From: Carnimonas bestiolae
Lineage (GTDB): Bacteria; Pseudomonadota; Gammaproteobacteria; Pseudomonadales; Halomonadaceae
Length of the DNA: 64,000 nt
Assembly: GCF_051251125.1 (NCBI RefSeq)
Contig: NZ_JBPCZL010000011.1
Direction: 5' to 3' (one strand)
Position 1 is the stretch's first letter, and every line of letters begins with the position of its first letter. The position numbers and the translations under genes were made by a program. Below the pieces are notes generated by a model. The model had not been told where the DNA came from, ran no database searches, and was given only the letters and a program-made list of their open reading frames with translations. This document shows positions 1 through 7,044 of the stretch, piece by piece.

Positions 1-1
1 T

Positions 2-646
2 GATCACGCCAAACGTGAAGCGATGGCCGCTTATGCCATCAAGCAGCACTGGTATGGTCTGGCCGTGCAGGGGTCGATTACCGCCAAGGCACTGGATTCG
101 CTGGCATGGCGTTTCCCCGCGGCCTACCTGAGTCAGTTCCAGCGCTGGGGCAAAGCCAATGGCACCGACCCCTACCTGCTGATGGGCATCGCGCGGCGCG
201 AAAGCGCCTTCAATCCAGGCGCGCAGTCACCCGCCGGTGCGCGCGGTCTGATGCAGCTGATGCCGGGCACTGCTCGCCACGTCAGTCGCGTCGATGGAAT
301 CCCCTATGCGGGCGTTACTAGCCTTGAGGATCCAAGCACCAATATTCGTTTTGGCGCCAGCTACATCACCTCTATGCTTGAGCGCTATGGCGGCAATCGA
401 ATCGCCGCCTCCGCTGCCTATAATGCAGGCCCGGGACGCGTGGATCGCTGGCTGGCCGACAGCAATCAGCCGTTTGATCTGTTTGTCGAAAGCATTCCGT
501 TCCGCGAAACACGCAACTACGTGATTGCGGTGCTGAACTACCGGGCGGTGTTCGAAAGCATCGCCAAAGGCTCCAGCGACGGCGTTAGCATGCTGTCACC
601 TGCCGAGCGCAACGGCACTTACGGGCCCGGTATGCTTACTCGCTAA
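2..646 (+). CDS. slt: Soluble lytic murein transglycosylase, C-terminal part
   Basis: Periplasmic lytic transglycosylases cleave the MurNAc-GlcNAc bond of peptidoglycan and leave 1,6-anhydro ends. The frame is open from the left edge, so the 5' part lies outside the window; about 214 codons are visible. They contain the SLT catalytic domain: ARRESAFNP with the catalytic Glu, then SPAGARGLMQLMPGTA, and the later YNAGPGRVDRW motif. The segment before it (LAWRFPAAYLSQFQRWG) matches the linker that joins the superhelical N-terminal domain to the catalytic domain in Slt70-type enzymes. The gene ends in TAA and is followed by two hairpins. The family call is firm; the exact paralogue cannot be fixed without the N-terminus. 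Confidence 0.9.
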   Translation, partial: DHAKREAMAAYAIKQHWYGLAVQGSITAKALDSLAWRFPAAYLSQFQRWGKANGTDPYLLMGIARRESAFNPGAQSPAGARGLMQLMPGTARHVSRVDGIPYAGVTSLEDPSTNIRFGASYITSMLERYGGNRIAASAAYNAGPGRVDRWLADSNQPFDLFVESIPFRETRNYVIAVLNYRAVFESIAKGSSDGVSMLSPAERNGTYGPGMLTR

Positions 647-654
647 GCCATCTT

Positions 655-685
655 GCGCAGCCGCTGCCTTGAGTCGCGGCTGCGC
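655..685 (+). terminator. Hairpin downstream of slt
   Basis: A perfect inverted repeat, GCGCAGCCGC...GCGGCTGCGC, lies 8 bases after the slt stop. It has no clear T-tract, so it may stabilise the 3' end rather than terminate. Confidence 0.4.
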
Positions 686-710
686 CCTTACCTTCTTGCT
701 GGCGTATAAA

Positions 711-756
711 AAGAAGCCCGCCGATGCGTTTACAGCATCGGCGGGCTTCTTCTTTT
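711..756. terminator. Bidirectional intrinsic terminator
   Basis: A 17-bp perfect stem (711-727 with 735-751) closes a 7-base loop and is flanked by A and T runs on the two sides. It lies between the convergent slt and TM2 genes and can serve both. Confidence 0.85.
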
Positions 757-801
757 CGCTCAATGTGGCGCTAATGCTGCCTTGTGCAGCATCGGGCGGT
801 G

Positions 802-1230
802 CTAGCTTGCAGACTTGCCATAGCGATTGCGCACGTTCTGCATCGAAATCTGGTCGTTGAGCGTCCAGTAATCGAACAGCACGCCAAGCAAAAATACGCC
901 GCCCGTTAGCAGGTAAATAATGCCGCTGATCCATTTCCCCATATACATACGGTGCAGGCCGAATACTCCAGTGAAGGTAAGCAACAGCCAAGCAGCGGAG
1001 TAATTGGTACGACCGGGTCTAAAGCGAATATCGGCGCGCTTGTTCATGCGTGGGATCAGGAAGATATCGATAATCCACCCCACCAGAAACAACCCGAAGG
1101 TAAAAAACCACAGCGTGCCGGTAACCGGCTTTCCATAGTAGAAACGGTGGGATCCAGTAAACCCGAAAATCCACAGCAGATAGCCCATCAAAACGCTGTG
1201 GGTGGGGTTAAGCGCTGCGCGTTGCACCAT
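802..1230 (-). CDS. TM2-domain membrane protein
   Basis: A small inner-membrane protein of 142 residues with two TM2-like units. Each unit has a hydrophobic helix pair around a G-x-HRFYxGK turn: FGFTGSHRFYYGKPVTG near the N-terminus and FGLHRMYMGKWISG in the second half. The second unit ends in a FDYWTL motif typical of TM2 proteins. The function of the family in bacteria is not settled. An ATG at 1236 is also possible, but AGGA sits directly on it; the same AGGA is 6 bases from the ATG at 1230, so 1230 is preferred. It is monocistronic and converges on slt. Confidence 0.8.
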   Translation of the reverse strand: MVQRAALNPTHSVLMGYLLWIFGFTGSHRFYYGKPVTGTLWFFTFGLFLVGWIIDIFLIPRMNKRADIRFRPGRTNYSAAWLLLTFTGVFGLHRMYMGKWISGIIYLLTGGVFLLGVLFDYWTLNDQISMQNVRNRYGKSAS

Positions 1231-1331
1231 TGTCATTCCTGTTATCTGTTTGAAAAATTGGCTGGCTTACTTGGTCAGCAGAGCACCTGAACCATGGACC
1301 ATTAACACGATGCCCAGGTTCCCTCGATGGG

Positions 1332-1823
1332 CTACAGACGCCGCTCCATGGTTAACAGCCCCTGAACACGTGCATCGCTGCCGGTGACGTCAAATCCGGC
1401 TCGCTGATACAGGTGACGCGCCGGGTTTTCGGCGAATACTCGCAAACGTGCGCGTCGGGCTCCCACACTGCGCGAGAACGATAGCCACGCATTGAGTATA
1501 GCGGCCCCACGCCCTTGGCCACGCACCTGCTCGTCGAGATGCAACTCACGCAGATTGGCGTACACCTCATCCGTTTGCCACGCGATGATACCGCTGCGCC
1601 GCCCGGCATGCTCGAGTATCAGTGCTTCGTAGTCACGCCAATAGCTAGCAAACATCGCCCCGCTGAAGCGCATCTGCCGCCGCGCCCAGTAGGGCGTCAT
1701 GGTGTGCTCCACGAGCTGACGCGCGTATACGGCATCCTCGTCGCTATTGGCTCCACGCCACTCTGGCGGCAGAGAATGGCCACGTAACGAGGCGTCGAAT
1801 TTGGCCACATGCGTTGGTTGCAT
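1332..1823 (-). CDS. GNAT family N-acetyltransferase
   Basis: Predicted acetyl-CoA-dependent N-acetyltransferase of 163 residues. The acetyl-CoA pyrophosphate-binding motif A is visible as LHLDEQVRGQGRGAAIL (R/Q-x-x-G-x-G), followed by a helix and the usual end of the fold, ENPARHLYQRAGFDVTG. The substrate cannot be read from the sequence. GTG (1826) and ATG (1823) are adjacent; ATG is chosen because AGG precedes it at a workable distance. It stands alone, with no operon partner. Confidence 0.85.
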   Translation of the reverse strand: MQPTHVAKFDASLRGHSLPPEWRGANSDEDAVYARQLVEHTMTPYWARRQMRFSGAMFASYWRDYEALILEHAGRRSGIIAWQTDEVYANLRELHLDEQVRGQGRGAAILNAWLSFSRSVGARRARLRVFAENPARHLYQRAGFDVTGSDARVQGLLTMERRL

Positions 1824-2141
1824 CACCCTGCCTAGCTGTTGTTATCCGAACGAGAGAGCGATACCTGCGCATCGCTATTTATTCACCATGCCACGCCGCC
1901 CACGGCTCTGGTCGGCGGCATATCGTAGCTTGATCATGCCTACCGCCCCACACGGGCCGCCTTCCCTATTATCCGGTGAGGTCAAGATACGCTGCGTACG
2001 GCCGAAATGGAATCTACGAGAGATCCCAACCGGGTGGTGGCGAACATGTCATGCACCCCAACCATTGCCCCTTGGGAGACCTCGACGAGATTGAGCCATG
2101 AGCGCTCGATGCCCATTACCAGCACAAAGGACAGATCACTG
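1824..2141. other. Non-coding stretch with cold-shock gene leader
   Basis: No convincing gene. A TATTAT at 1967-1972 could be a -10 element without a recognisable -35. If used, it would give the following cold-shock gene a leader of about 160 bases, similar to the long leaders known for cspA-type mRNAs. The cold-shock reading frame stays open upstream through this stretch, but its translation there does not resemble any part of a cold-shock protein. Confidence 0.35.
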
Positions 2142-2354
2142 ATGGCAACCGGAACAGTCAAATGGTTTAACACCAGCAAAGGCTATGGGTTTATCGCCCC
2201 GGACGACGGCGGCGAAGACCTGTTCGCCCATTACTCGGACATCCAGAAAGAAGGCTTCAAATCGCTGCGAGAAGGACAAAAGGTCAGTTACGACCCTACG
2301 CAGGGAAAAAAGGGCCTGCAAGCGATCAATATTAGCCTCCCTTTACAAAAATAG
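2142..2354 (+). CDS. Cold-shock domain protein (CspA family)
   Basis: A 70-residue single-domain RNA/ssDNA-binding protein that acts as an RNA chaperone in the cytoplasm. The start MATGTVKWFN is typical, and both RNA-binding motifs are present: KGYGFI (RNP1) and DLFAHYS (RNP2, usually DVFVHFS). An in-frame start at 2007 would add 45 residues with no family similarity; 2142 gives the standard length and has AAAGGA about 10 bases upstream. The gene has its own strong terminator. Many Csp paralogues exist per genome, so no symbol is assigned and cold induction is not certain. Confidence 0.92.
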   Translation: MATGTVKWFNTSKGYGFIAPDDGGEDLFAHYSDIQKEGFKSLREGQKVSYDPTQGKKGLQAINISLPLQK

Positions 2355-2424
2355 CGCGTTCCCCCTCAATTTCCCTGCATCGCTTCAGCCAGATACCAGA
2401 TTCCTTAAGCCACAATAAAAAAAC

Positions 2425-2462
2425 AAACGCCGGACTCAGCAATTGCTAAGTCCGGCGTTTTT
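2425..2462 (+). terminator. Intrinsic terminator of the cold-shock gene
   Basis: A 12-bp stem, AAACGCCGGACT with AGTCCGGCGTTT, has a 12-base loop and continues into T residues. An A-rich left flank means it could also serve the minus-strand gene that ends at 2505. Confidence 0.85.
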
Positions 2463-2504
2463 GTTGATGGCAACGGTTGTTTACTTAGCTTGACGCTATA
2501 AGCA

Positions 2505-2969
2505 TTAAAGGTGCGGCATCGCGTGTAACATCGGTGCCAGGTACTGCTGAATGACCCACCACAGCCCTCCCACCACGCTACCCAGCAGTGAAAGCAAACC
2601 CACCAACGCCCAGCCTGCTACCTGGCCCTTCGTCACCATATTTGTTTTGATATGTTTAACGTCGATTTCGACTTCTTTGAGACGGTCTCGCGCGTCCCCA
2701 AGCGTGTCTTCCATCTTGAAGACACGCTGCTCAAGATTGTTCATATCACTCCCTCCACTGCCACCCGACGACGCTGTGCGCAAAATAATACACCGAGTAT
2801 TGCCGTCAGACGAGCGCCATGAAAGATCGCTTTGAGCAACACCAAAACCGCTAGGAGGCTCTAAATACTGGTCGTGGGGCGAGCGCGCTTCCAATGTGAA
2901 ACCCGATGCATTTTTTGTACTGGATTGCTGTACCTGAAATGCTGTGGAATCACTGTTGATCTGAGGCAT
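2505..2969 (-). CDS. Coiled-coil, single-TM protein with XhlA-like C-terminus
   Basis: 154 residues in two parts. The first about 75 are Ser/Gln-rich and of unknown type, ending in a GGSGGSD linker. The C-terminal 79 start MNNLEQRVFKMEDTLG, form a short coiled coil, and end in one membrane helix (GWALVGLLSLLGSVVGGLWWV). The coil-plus-helix layout recalls phage-type XhlA proteins, but that match is by pattern only. The start overlaps the end of the next gene upstream, suggesting translational coupling. An internal ATG at 2744 has an excellent GGAGG site, so a short 79-residue form may be made as well or instead. No lysis or phage genes adjoin it. Confidence 0.55.
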   Translation of the reverse strand: MPQINSDSTAFQVQQSSTKNASGFTLEARSPHDQYLEPPSGFGVAQSDLSWRSSDGNTRCIILRTASSGGSGGSDMNNLEQRVFKMEDTLGDARDRLKEVEIDVKHIKTNMVTKGQVAGWALVGLLSLLGSVVGGLWWVIQQYLAPMLHAMPHL

Positions 2970-3255
2970 CTCTGCTCTCTTCCAATGCAACCTTGAGGTG
3001 TTGGTATAGATAGCTGGCAGCCTGTCGACTCAAAACCATTGAACCGTGTACGACGATCTTCCTTTGCAAGGCCCCTTCTTCCCATGAGCATCCATTGATA
3101 ACTCTGAAAGTATCCTGAGCAATAAGCACTTCAATCTCACCGGACACGTGATTATTTGCAATGGCAAATTTATCAGCCTTGACCGAGAAAGCATCAGGAT
3201 TGCTAAAAACTGCGTTTGGATCATCGAATTTCAAGTTTCCGATATCGTCACTCAT
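2950..3255 (-). CDS. Hypothetical protein, 101 residues
   Basis: Not recognised with confidence. The protein is soluble and acidic. A central segment (GEIEVLIAQDTFRVINGC) and a C-terminal GSMVLSRQAASYLYQHLKVAL loosely recall the layout of DUF3467 proteins, in which a beta region is followed by a helix that begins with a phrase like MSPxHAK. It is the first gene of a two-gene unit and overlaps the start of the coiled-coil membrane protein by 20 bases, so the two products probably work together. Local base composition is lower in GC than the neighbours, which may point to acquisition. Confidence 0.55.
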   Translation of the reverse strand: MSDDIGNLKFDDPNAVFSNPDAFSVKADKFAIANNHVSGEIEVLIAQDTFRVINGCSWEEGALQRKIVVHGSMVLSRQAASYLYQHLKVALEESRDASDQQ

Positions 3256-3605
3256 ACCTTATTATCCTCAACAGGAGTCGTTCTATAGACCATGAGTTTG
3301 GGAAGATACAGAGTTGAAAACACTTCTATTATCATATCGACCTTGCTATCCAAGCCGACGGTGAATTACCAATAATTAATGAGTAATTCCGAAATAAAGG
3401 GAAAGGAATAGGAGCATTTCCAGCGACATTAATTTTAATCGAGCATGTCGATAAAAGCGCATGGAAATTAGAGCCTCAATTTCCAATTTCAAACTGGATT
3501 AAGAACTGCCAGACGCAACATTAGTTTTTCCAACACCGCCCCACATGAACTTACCGCTCCCTCACTAAATAAAACGGCAAGGGAGCGACGCACTCTACGC
3601 CCCAC
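3256..3605. other. AT-richer intergenic stretch
   Basis: No gene seen. Composition is clearly more AT-rich than the flanks. It must contain the promoter of the minus-strand pair to its left and the 3' end of the pxp operon to its right. An inverted repeat CGCTCCCT...AGGGAGCG (3555-3562 with 3580-3587) has a 17-base loop and no T-tract, so it is only a weak terminator candidate. Confidence 0.4.
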
Positions 3606-4586
3606 CTAAGGCAACACTTCGAAGAAATCAGCGAAGCGCTGCATATCGGCTTGTAGCGTTTCGATAGATGATTCGATAAAGCGCACTGTCTGGCGCGCGG
3701 GCACCTGTGCCAAGCGGCCGCGATCGAGCGGGTGTAGCCAGCCCAGCAGCGGATAGCCGCCCATGGTTTGGCAGTCGGACATCAGCACAATGGGATCACC
3801 ACTAGGAGGAATCTGGATCGCGCCGGGGGTAATCCCCAGCGATAGCGTGCGCGTAGGGATACGCTGTAGCGGGGCTGTGTGGCTCAGCCTTACGCCCATG
3901 CGATCGGTGTCGGGGGAAACCTGCCAGCAGGCGTCGAAGAACTTTGCTCGCTCGGCTTCATCGAAGCGCTCGGCATCACCGCCGAGCAGCACGCGCAGGG
4001 TCGGCGTGACTGAGTAATCGGTGCGTTGCTGCCACGGCGCACAGGCGCCGCAGACAAAGGCGCTGGCATCTGCAACACAGGGCAGCAGATCACCGCGCTG
4101 TAGCGAGCGCCCATCGCCATGCAGCCCGCCGACACCGTTGCGTTGGTGGGTAGCGATTGCGCCCAGCACCGAATCGATCACGAAGCCGCCCTGCACCGCA
4201 ATATAAGCACGCTGACCGCTGGCGGCAAAGCCCAGACTGAGTACCTGACCTGCCCGCATTAGAAAGCGCGACCAGCTGCCGACGTCGCGACCATCAAGGT
4301 AGGCGGGAATGGCCGCTCCGGCGATTGCCAGCCAGGTATCCTGAGCCGCCCTCAGCTGTAGCCCCCCCAGTGCGACCTCGATTAACGGAGTGCCCATGCG
4401 ATTGCGCACCAGTCGATTGGCCCAGGCCGCTGCATAGGGGTCCATCACGCCGCTGCGCGACACACCATAGCGCAGCGTACCGATGCGCCCGAAATCCTGT
4501 AGCTGCGACAGCATGCCGGGCTTGAGAATTTCCAGCTGCCCCAGCGTAGTGCCCTCTGCTGCCACTCCCGAGGTATCACTACTCAT
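3606..4586 (-). CDS. pxpC: 5-oxoprolinase subunit C (KipA/AHS2 family)
   Basis: 326 residues of the KipA/AHS2 (biotin-dependent carboxyltransferase-like) family. With PxpA and PxpB it forms the bacterial ATP-dependent 5-oxoprolinase, which opens 5-oxoproline to glutamate. Family features are visible at the N-terminus (LKPGMLSQLQDFGRIGTLRYG and SGVMDPYAAAWANRLV) and in the second half (GITPGAIQIPPSGDPIVLMSD, then TMGGYP). Its ATG lies inside the end of pxpB (8-base overlap), the usual arrangement for these co-translated subunits. It is the last gene of the leftward pxpA-pxpB-pxpC run. Confidence 0.92.
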   Translation of the reverse strand: MSSDTSGVAAEGTTLGQLEILKPGMLSQLQDFGRIGTLRYGVSRSGVMDPYAAAWANRLVRNRMGTPLIEVALGGLQLRAAQDTWLAIAGAAIPAYLDGRDVGSWSRFLMRAGQVLSLGFAASGQRAYIAVQGGFVIDSVLGAIATHQRNGVGGLHGDGRSLQRGDLLPCVADASAFVCGACAPWQQRTDYSVTPTLRVLLGGDAERFDEAERAKFFDACWQVSPDTDRMGVRLSHTAPLQRIPTRTLSLGITPGAIQIPPSGDPIVLMSDCQTMGGYPLLGWLHPLDRGRLAQVPARQTVRFIESSIETLQADMQRFADFFEVLP

Positions 4587-5343
4587 GACTCGCCCCCTCT
4601 AAGCCGTCGTCCGCTGCATGAGCATGCTCGGGGAGCCACTGCCAATGGCCTGACAGCGCGATAAATTGCTGCTCATCGATAGGCACGAAACCGACGCTAT
4701 CGCCCACCCTGAAACGCCCCGGCGGTGTGCGCGCTACGTCGTACAGCTTCAGCGGACAGCGCCCCAGCAGATGCCAGCCAGCCGGTGAAGCGTTGGGATA
4801 GATGCAGGTCTGGCCTTCGGTGATCGCTACGCTCCCCCATGGCACCTCGGTGCGTGGCGTTTCCCGACGCGGCAGCATCAACCGCTCATCAAGCCCGCCC
4901 ATATAGGCAAATCCAGGAGCGAAACCGACCGCGCCAACAAAGTACTCAGCGCTGGCGTGCGCTTCGATCACTTCGGCAACGCTCAGCCCGCTAACGCTAG
5001 CCACCATCGCCAGATCCTCACCGCAATACCACACCGGCATCAGATGATGGCGGCTAGCGCCACATGGTGCCTCGCCCGCTTCAGCGTCGAGCTGCCACTG
5101 CTCGATCAGCGGAGACAAACGCGCCATCAGCTGACGAAAGTCGGCACGATATGCATCATAGTGAATCAGCAAGGTATCCCAGCTCGGCACCATATCCAGC
5201 ACCAGGTCGCCCAGCGATGCCTCAATCCGATGGGCACACGCCACTATTCGGGCACTCAACGAAGCCCCGGGCGCAGCATCGAACGAGATCAGCACGGCGT
5301 CGACGCCCGCCGCCTCGATGCGCACTGGCATTGCCTGAATCAC
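4579..5343 (-). CDS. pxpB: 5-oxoprolinase subunit B (KipI/AHS1 family)
   Basis: 254 residues of the KipI/AHS1 family, partner of PxpC in the 5-oxoprolinase complex. Diagnostic stretches are VGFAPGFAYMGGLDERL, LPRRETPRTEVPWGSVAI, and YPNASPAGWHLLGR, all close to the family signature. In Bacillus subtilis the homologue KipI was first described as an inhibitor of the KinA kinase; here the linkage to pxpA and pxpC supports the enzymatic role. The GTG at 5343 overlaps the pxpA stop as GTGA; an ATG at 5331 is an alternative that removes four residues. Confidence 0.92.
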   Translation of the reverse strand: MIQAMPVRIEAAGVDAVLISFDAAPGASLSARIVACAHRIEASLGDLVLDMVPSWDTLLIHYDAYRADFRQLMARLSPLIEQWQLDAEAGEAPCGASRHHLMPVWYCGEDLAMVASVSGLSVAEVIEAHASAEYFVGAVGFAPGFAYMGGLDERLMLPRRETPRTEVPWGSVAITEGQTCIYPNASPAGWHLLGRCPLKLYDVARTPPGRFRVGDSVGFVPIDEQQFIALSGHWQWLPEHAHAADDGLEGASHE

Positions 5344-6083
5344 ACGGCCTCCAGCGCACTGCGCAATTCGCTTAACACCTGCAGGGATTGCGGATTGTCG
5401 CCATGTACGCAGAGCGTGTCGGCGGCCAATTGCAGCGGCTGGCCGTCGATGTCAGGAAACGCCTCACCGCGTGCAATCGCCAGCGCCTGATCGATGATGC
5501 GCTGCGGCTCATGATGCACCGACGCTGACCGCGTTCGCGGTGACAGCGTGCCATCGCTCAGATAGGCGCGATCAGCGAAGGCTTCGAACAGCAGCGGCAC
5601 CCCCGCCGCATCTGCAGCCTGCTGCACCGCACTACGCTCCTTGACCGCCAGCGTCATCAGCGCCAATCCCTCACGATAGCGACGGCAGGCCTCAAGCGCG
5701 GCGCGGAACATGCTCGGCTCGCTGTATACCGCGTGATAGAGCGCCCCGTGCGGCTTCACGTAGCTCACTTGAGTGCCGTTGGCACGACAGAAGGCATCCA
5801 GCGCACCGATCTGATACAGCATCAGATCGGTCACTTCTGCTTCCGACAACGCCATCGCACGCCGGCCAAAGCCTTGCAGATCGGGGTAGGAAGGATGTGC
5901 ACCAATGCTAACGCCCGCTCGTGCCGCTTGCGCCGTCACTTGGGACATCACACTGAAATCACCGGCGTGAAAGCCGCAGGCCAGGTTGGCTTGATCGATC
6001 AGCGGAAGCACGGCAGCAGGGTCGCCCAGCGACCAGTTACCAAAGCTCTCGCCCATATCGCAATTAAGCAGTAGTCGCGCCAT
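5340..6083 (-). CDS. pxpA: 5-oxoprolinase subunit A (LamB/YcsF family)
   Basis: 247 residues of the LamB/YcsF family, the metal-dependent subunit of 5-oxoprolinase. Conserved motifs appear in order: LLLNCDMGESFGNW at the N-terminus, ANLACGFHAGD, SIGAHPSYPDLQGFGRR and YVKPHGALYH, which together supply the His/Asp residues of the active site. The frame is open 27 codons further upstream, but the ATG at 6083 has AAGGA 8 bases before it and gives the normal family length, so it is chosen. It begins the pxpABC run, and the DUF1445 and YcsG genes lie just upstream on the same strand. Confidence 0.94.
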   Translation of the reverse strand: MARLLLNCDMGESFGNWSLGDPAAVLPLIDQANLACGFHAGDFSVMSQVTAQAARAGVSIGAHPSYPDLQGFGRRAMALSEAEVTDLMLYQIGALDAFCRANGTQVSYVKPHGALYHAVYSEPSMFRAALEACRRYREGLALMTLAVKERSAVQQAADAAGVPLLFEAFADRAYLSDGTLSPRTRSASVHHEPQRIIDQALAIARGEAFPDIDGQPLQLAADTLCVHGDNPQSLQVLSELRSALEAV

Positions 6084-6190
6084 AGCGGAATTCCTTGTCA
6101 GAGAAAGCATGTGGGATAAGCCAATACGCAGCGCCTGTGGAAGCGGCACTGTTAACGCCGGCAAGGCGCGTTACCGTGCGGTGCAAGGCG

Positions 6191-6982
6191 TCACACATGA
6201 TAATGGCTATCCGGTACATCGGTGATAAACATATGGCCGGGAGCATGAGTAATGGCAAAGGGTACCTTCGAGGCCATCAGCGCCGCTTGAGGCGTGACAC
6301 CACACGCCCAAAACACCGGAATTTCACCTTCATTAATCGTTACTACATCGCCAAAGTCGGGCTGCGAAAGATCGCTGATGCCCAACTCATCGGGTGCACC
6401 AATGTGTACCGGCGCACCGTGAACGGAGGGATAGCGAGCGGTAATTCTGACCGCGTCGGCAATTCGCTGCGGCGCCATCGGGCGCATCGACACCACCATC
6501 TCGCCCTGCAAGCGCCCGGCACCGCGACACGCCCGCTGGGTGCGGTACATGGGCACATTGCTGCCCGCCGAGATATGGCGAACATCGATGCCCTCCTCGA
6601 GCAGCGCAGTTTCGAAGGTAAAACTACAGCCAATCAGAAAGCTCACCATGTCGGGATGCTCTGCATAAGCATCGCGCGCATCGCTTACCTCGGCCACGCG
6701 CTCACCGTTGCGCCACACATGATAAGCAGGAAGGTCGCTGCGAATATCAGCGCCTTCGGCCAGCGCAGTGGTGAAGACACCCGGCTCGGTTACATCGAGC
6801 AGCGGGCAGGCTTGCGAGTTACGCTGGGCATAGAGCAAGAAGTCGTAGGCCCAGTCATAAGGAAGCGCAATCAGATTGGCCTGCGCGAAGCCTGGCGCAA
6901 TGCCCGCAGTGGGCTGCCGCCACCCCGCCCGAATACGCTGCCGAGCTTGCTGCGCAAGCGCTATTTGATCGATGGTTGCCAT
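6191..6982 (-). CDS. DUF1445 / YcsI family protein (putative hydro-lyase)
   Basis: 263 residues of the DUF1445/YcsI family. Signature stretches are FLIGCSFTFETALLEEGI, YPSVHGAPVHIGAP, PDFGDVVTINEGEIPVFWAC followed by GVTPQ, and the C-terminal THAPGHMFITD. The eukaryotic DGLUCY protein contains this domain and acts as a D-glutamate cyclase producing 5-oxo-D-proline, so placement next to a 5-oxoprolinase suggests a role in D-glutamate/5-oxoproline interconversion; this is inference. B. subtilis has the same partners (ycsF-ycsG-ycsI-kipI-kipA). A TTG start 8 codons upstream is possible, but ATG at 6982 has AAGG upstream. Confidence 0.88.
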   Translation of the reverse strand: MATIDQIALAQQARQRIRAGWRQPTAGIAPGFAQANLIALPYDWAYDFLLYAQRNSQACPLLDVTEPGVFTTALAEGADIRSDLPAYHVWRNGERVAEVSDARDAYAEHPDMVSFLIGCSFTFETALLEEGIDVRHISAGSNVPMYRTQRACRGAGRLQGEMVVSMRPMAPQRIADAVRITARYPSVHGAPVHIGAPDELGISDLSQPDFGDVVTINEGEIPVFWACGVTPQAALMASKVPFAITHAPGHMFITDVPDSHYHV

Positions 6983-7044
6983 ACCGAATTGCCTTGTGTT
7001 GCTCAAGTGACCACAGAGAAACCGGATTGACCGGCAACCCTGCG

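Noticed and set aside
2007..2141. N-terminal extension of the cold-shock protein frame
   Set aside because: The 45 added residues have no cold-shock similarity, and the ATG at 2142 has a good ribosome-binding site and gives the standard length.
2505..2744. Phage lysis gene (XhlA) or prophage remnant
   Set aside because: Similarity is limited to a coil-plus-helix layout, and there are no other phage genes nearby.
6095..7030. Long plus-strand frame opposite the DUF1445 gene
   Set aside because: It is a shadow of the minus-strand gene; the translation has no recognisable motif and the opposite strand has clear family signatures.
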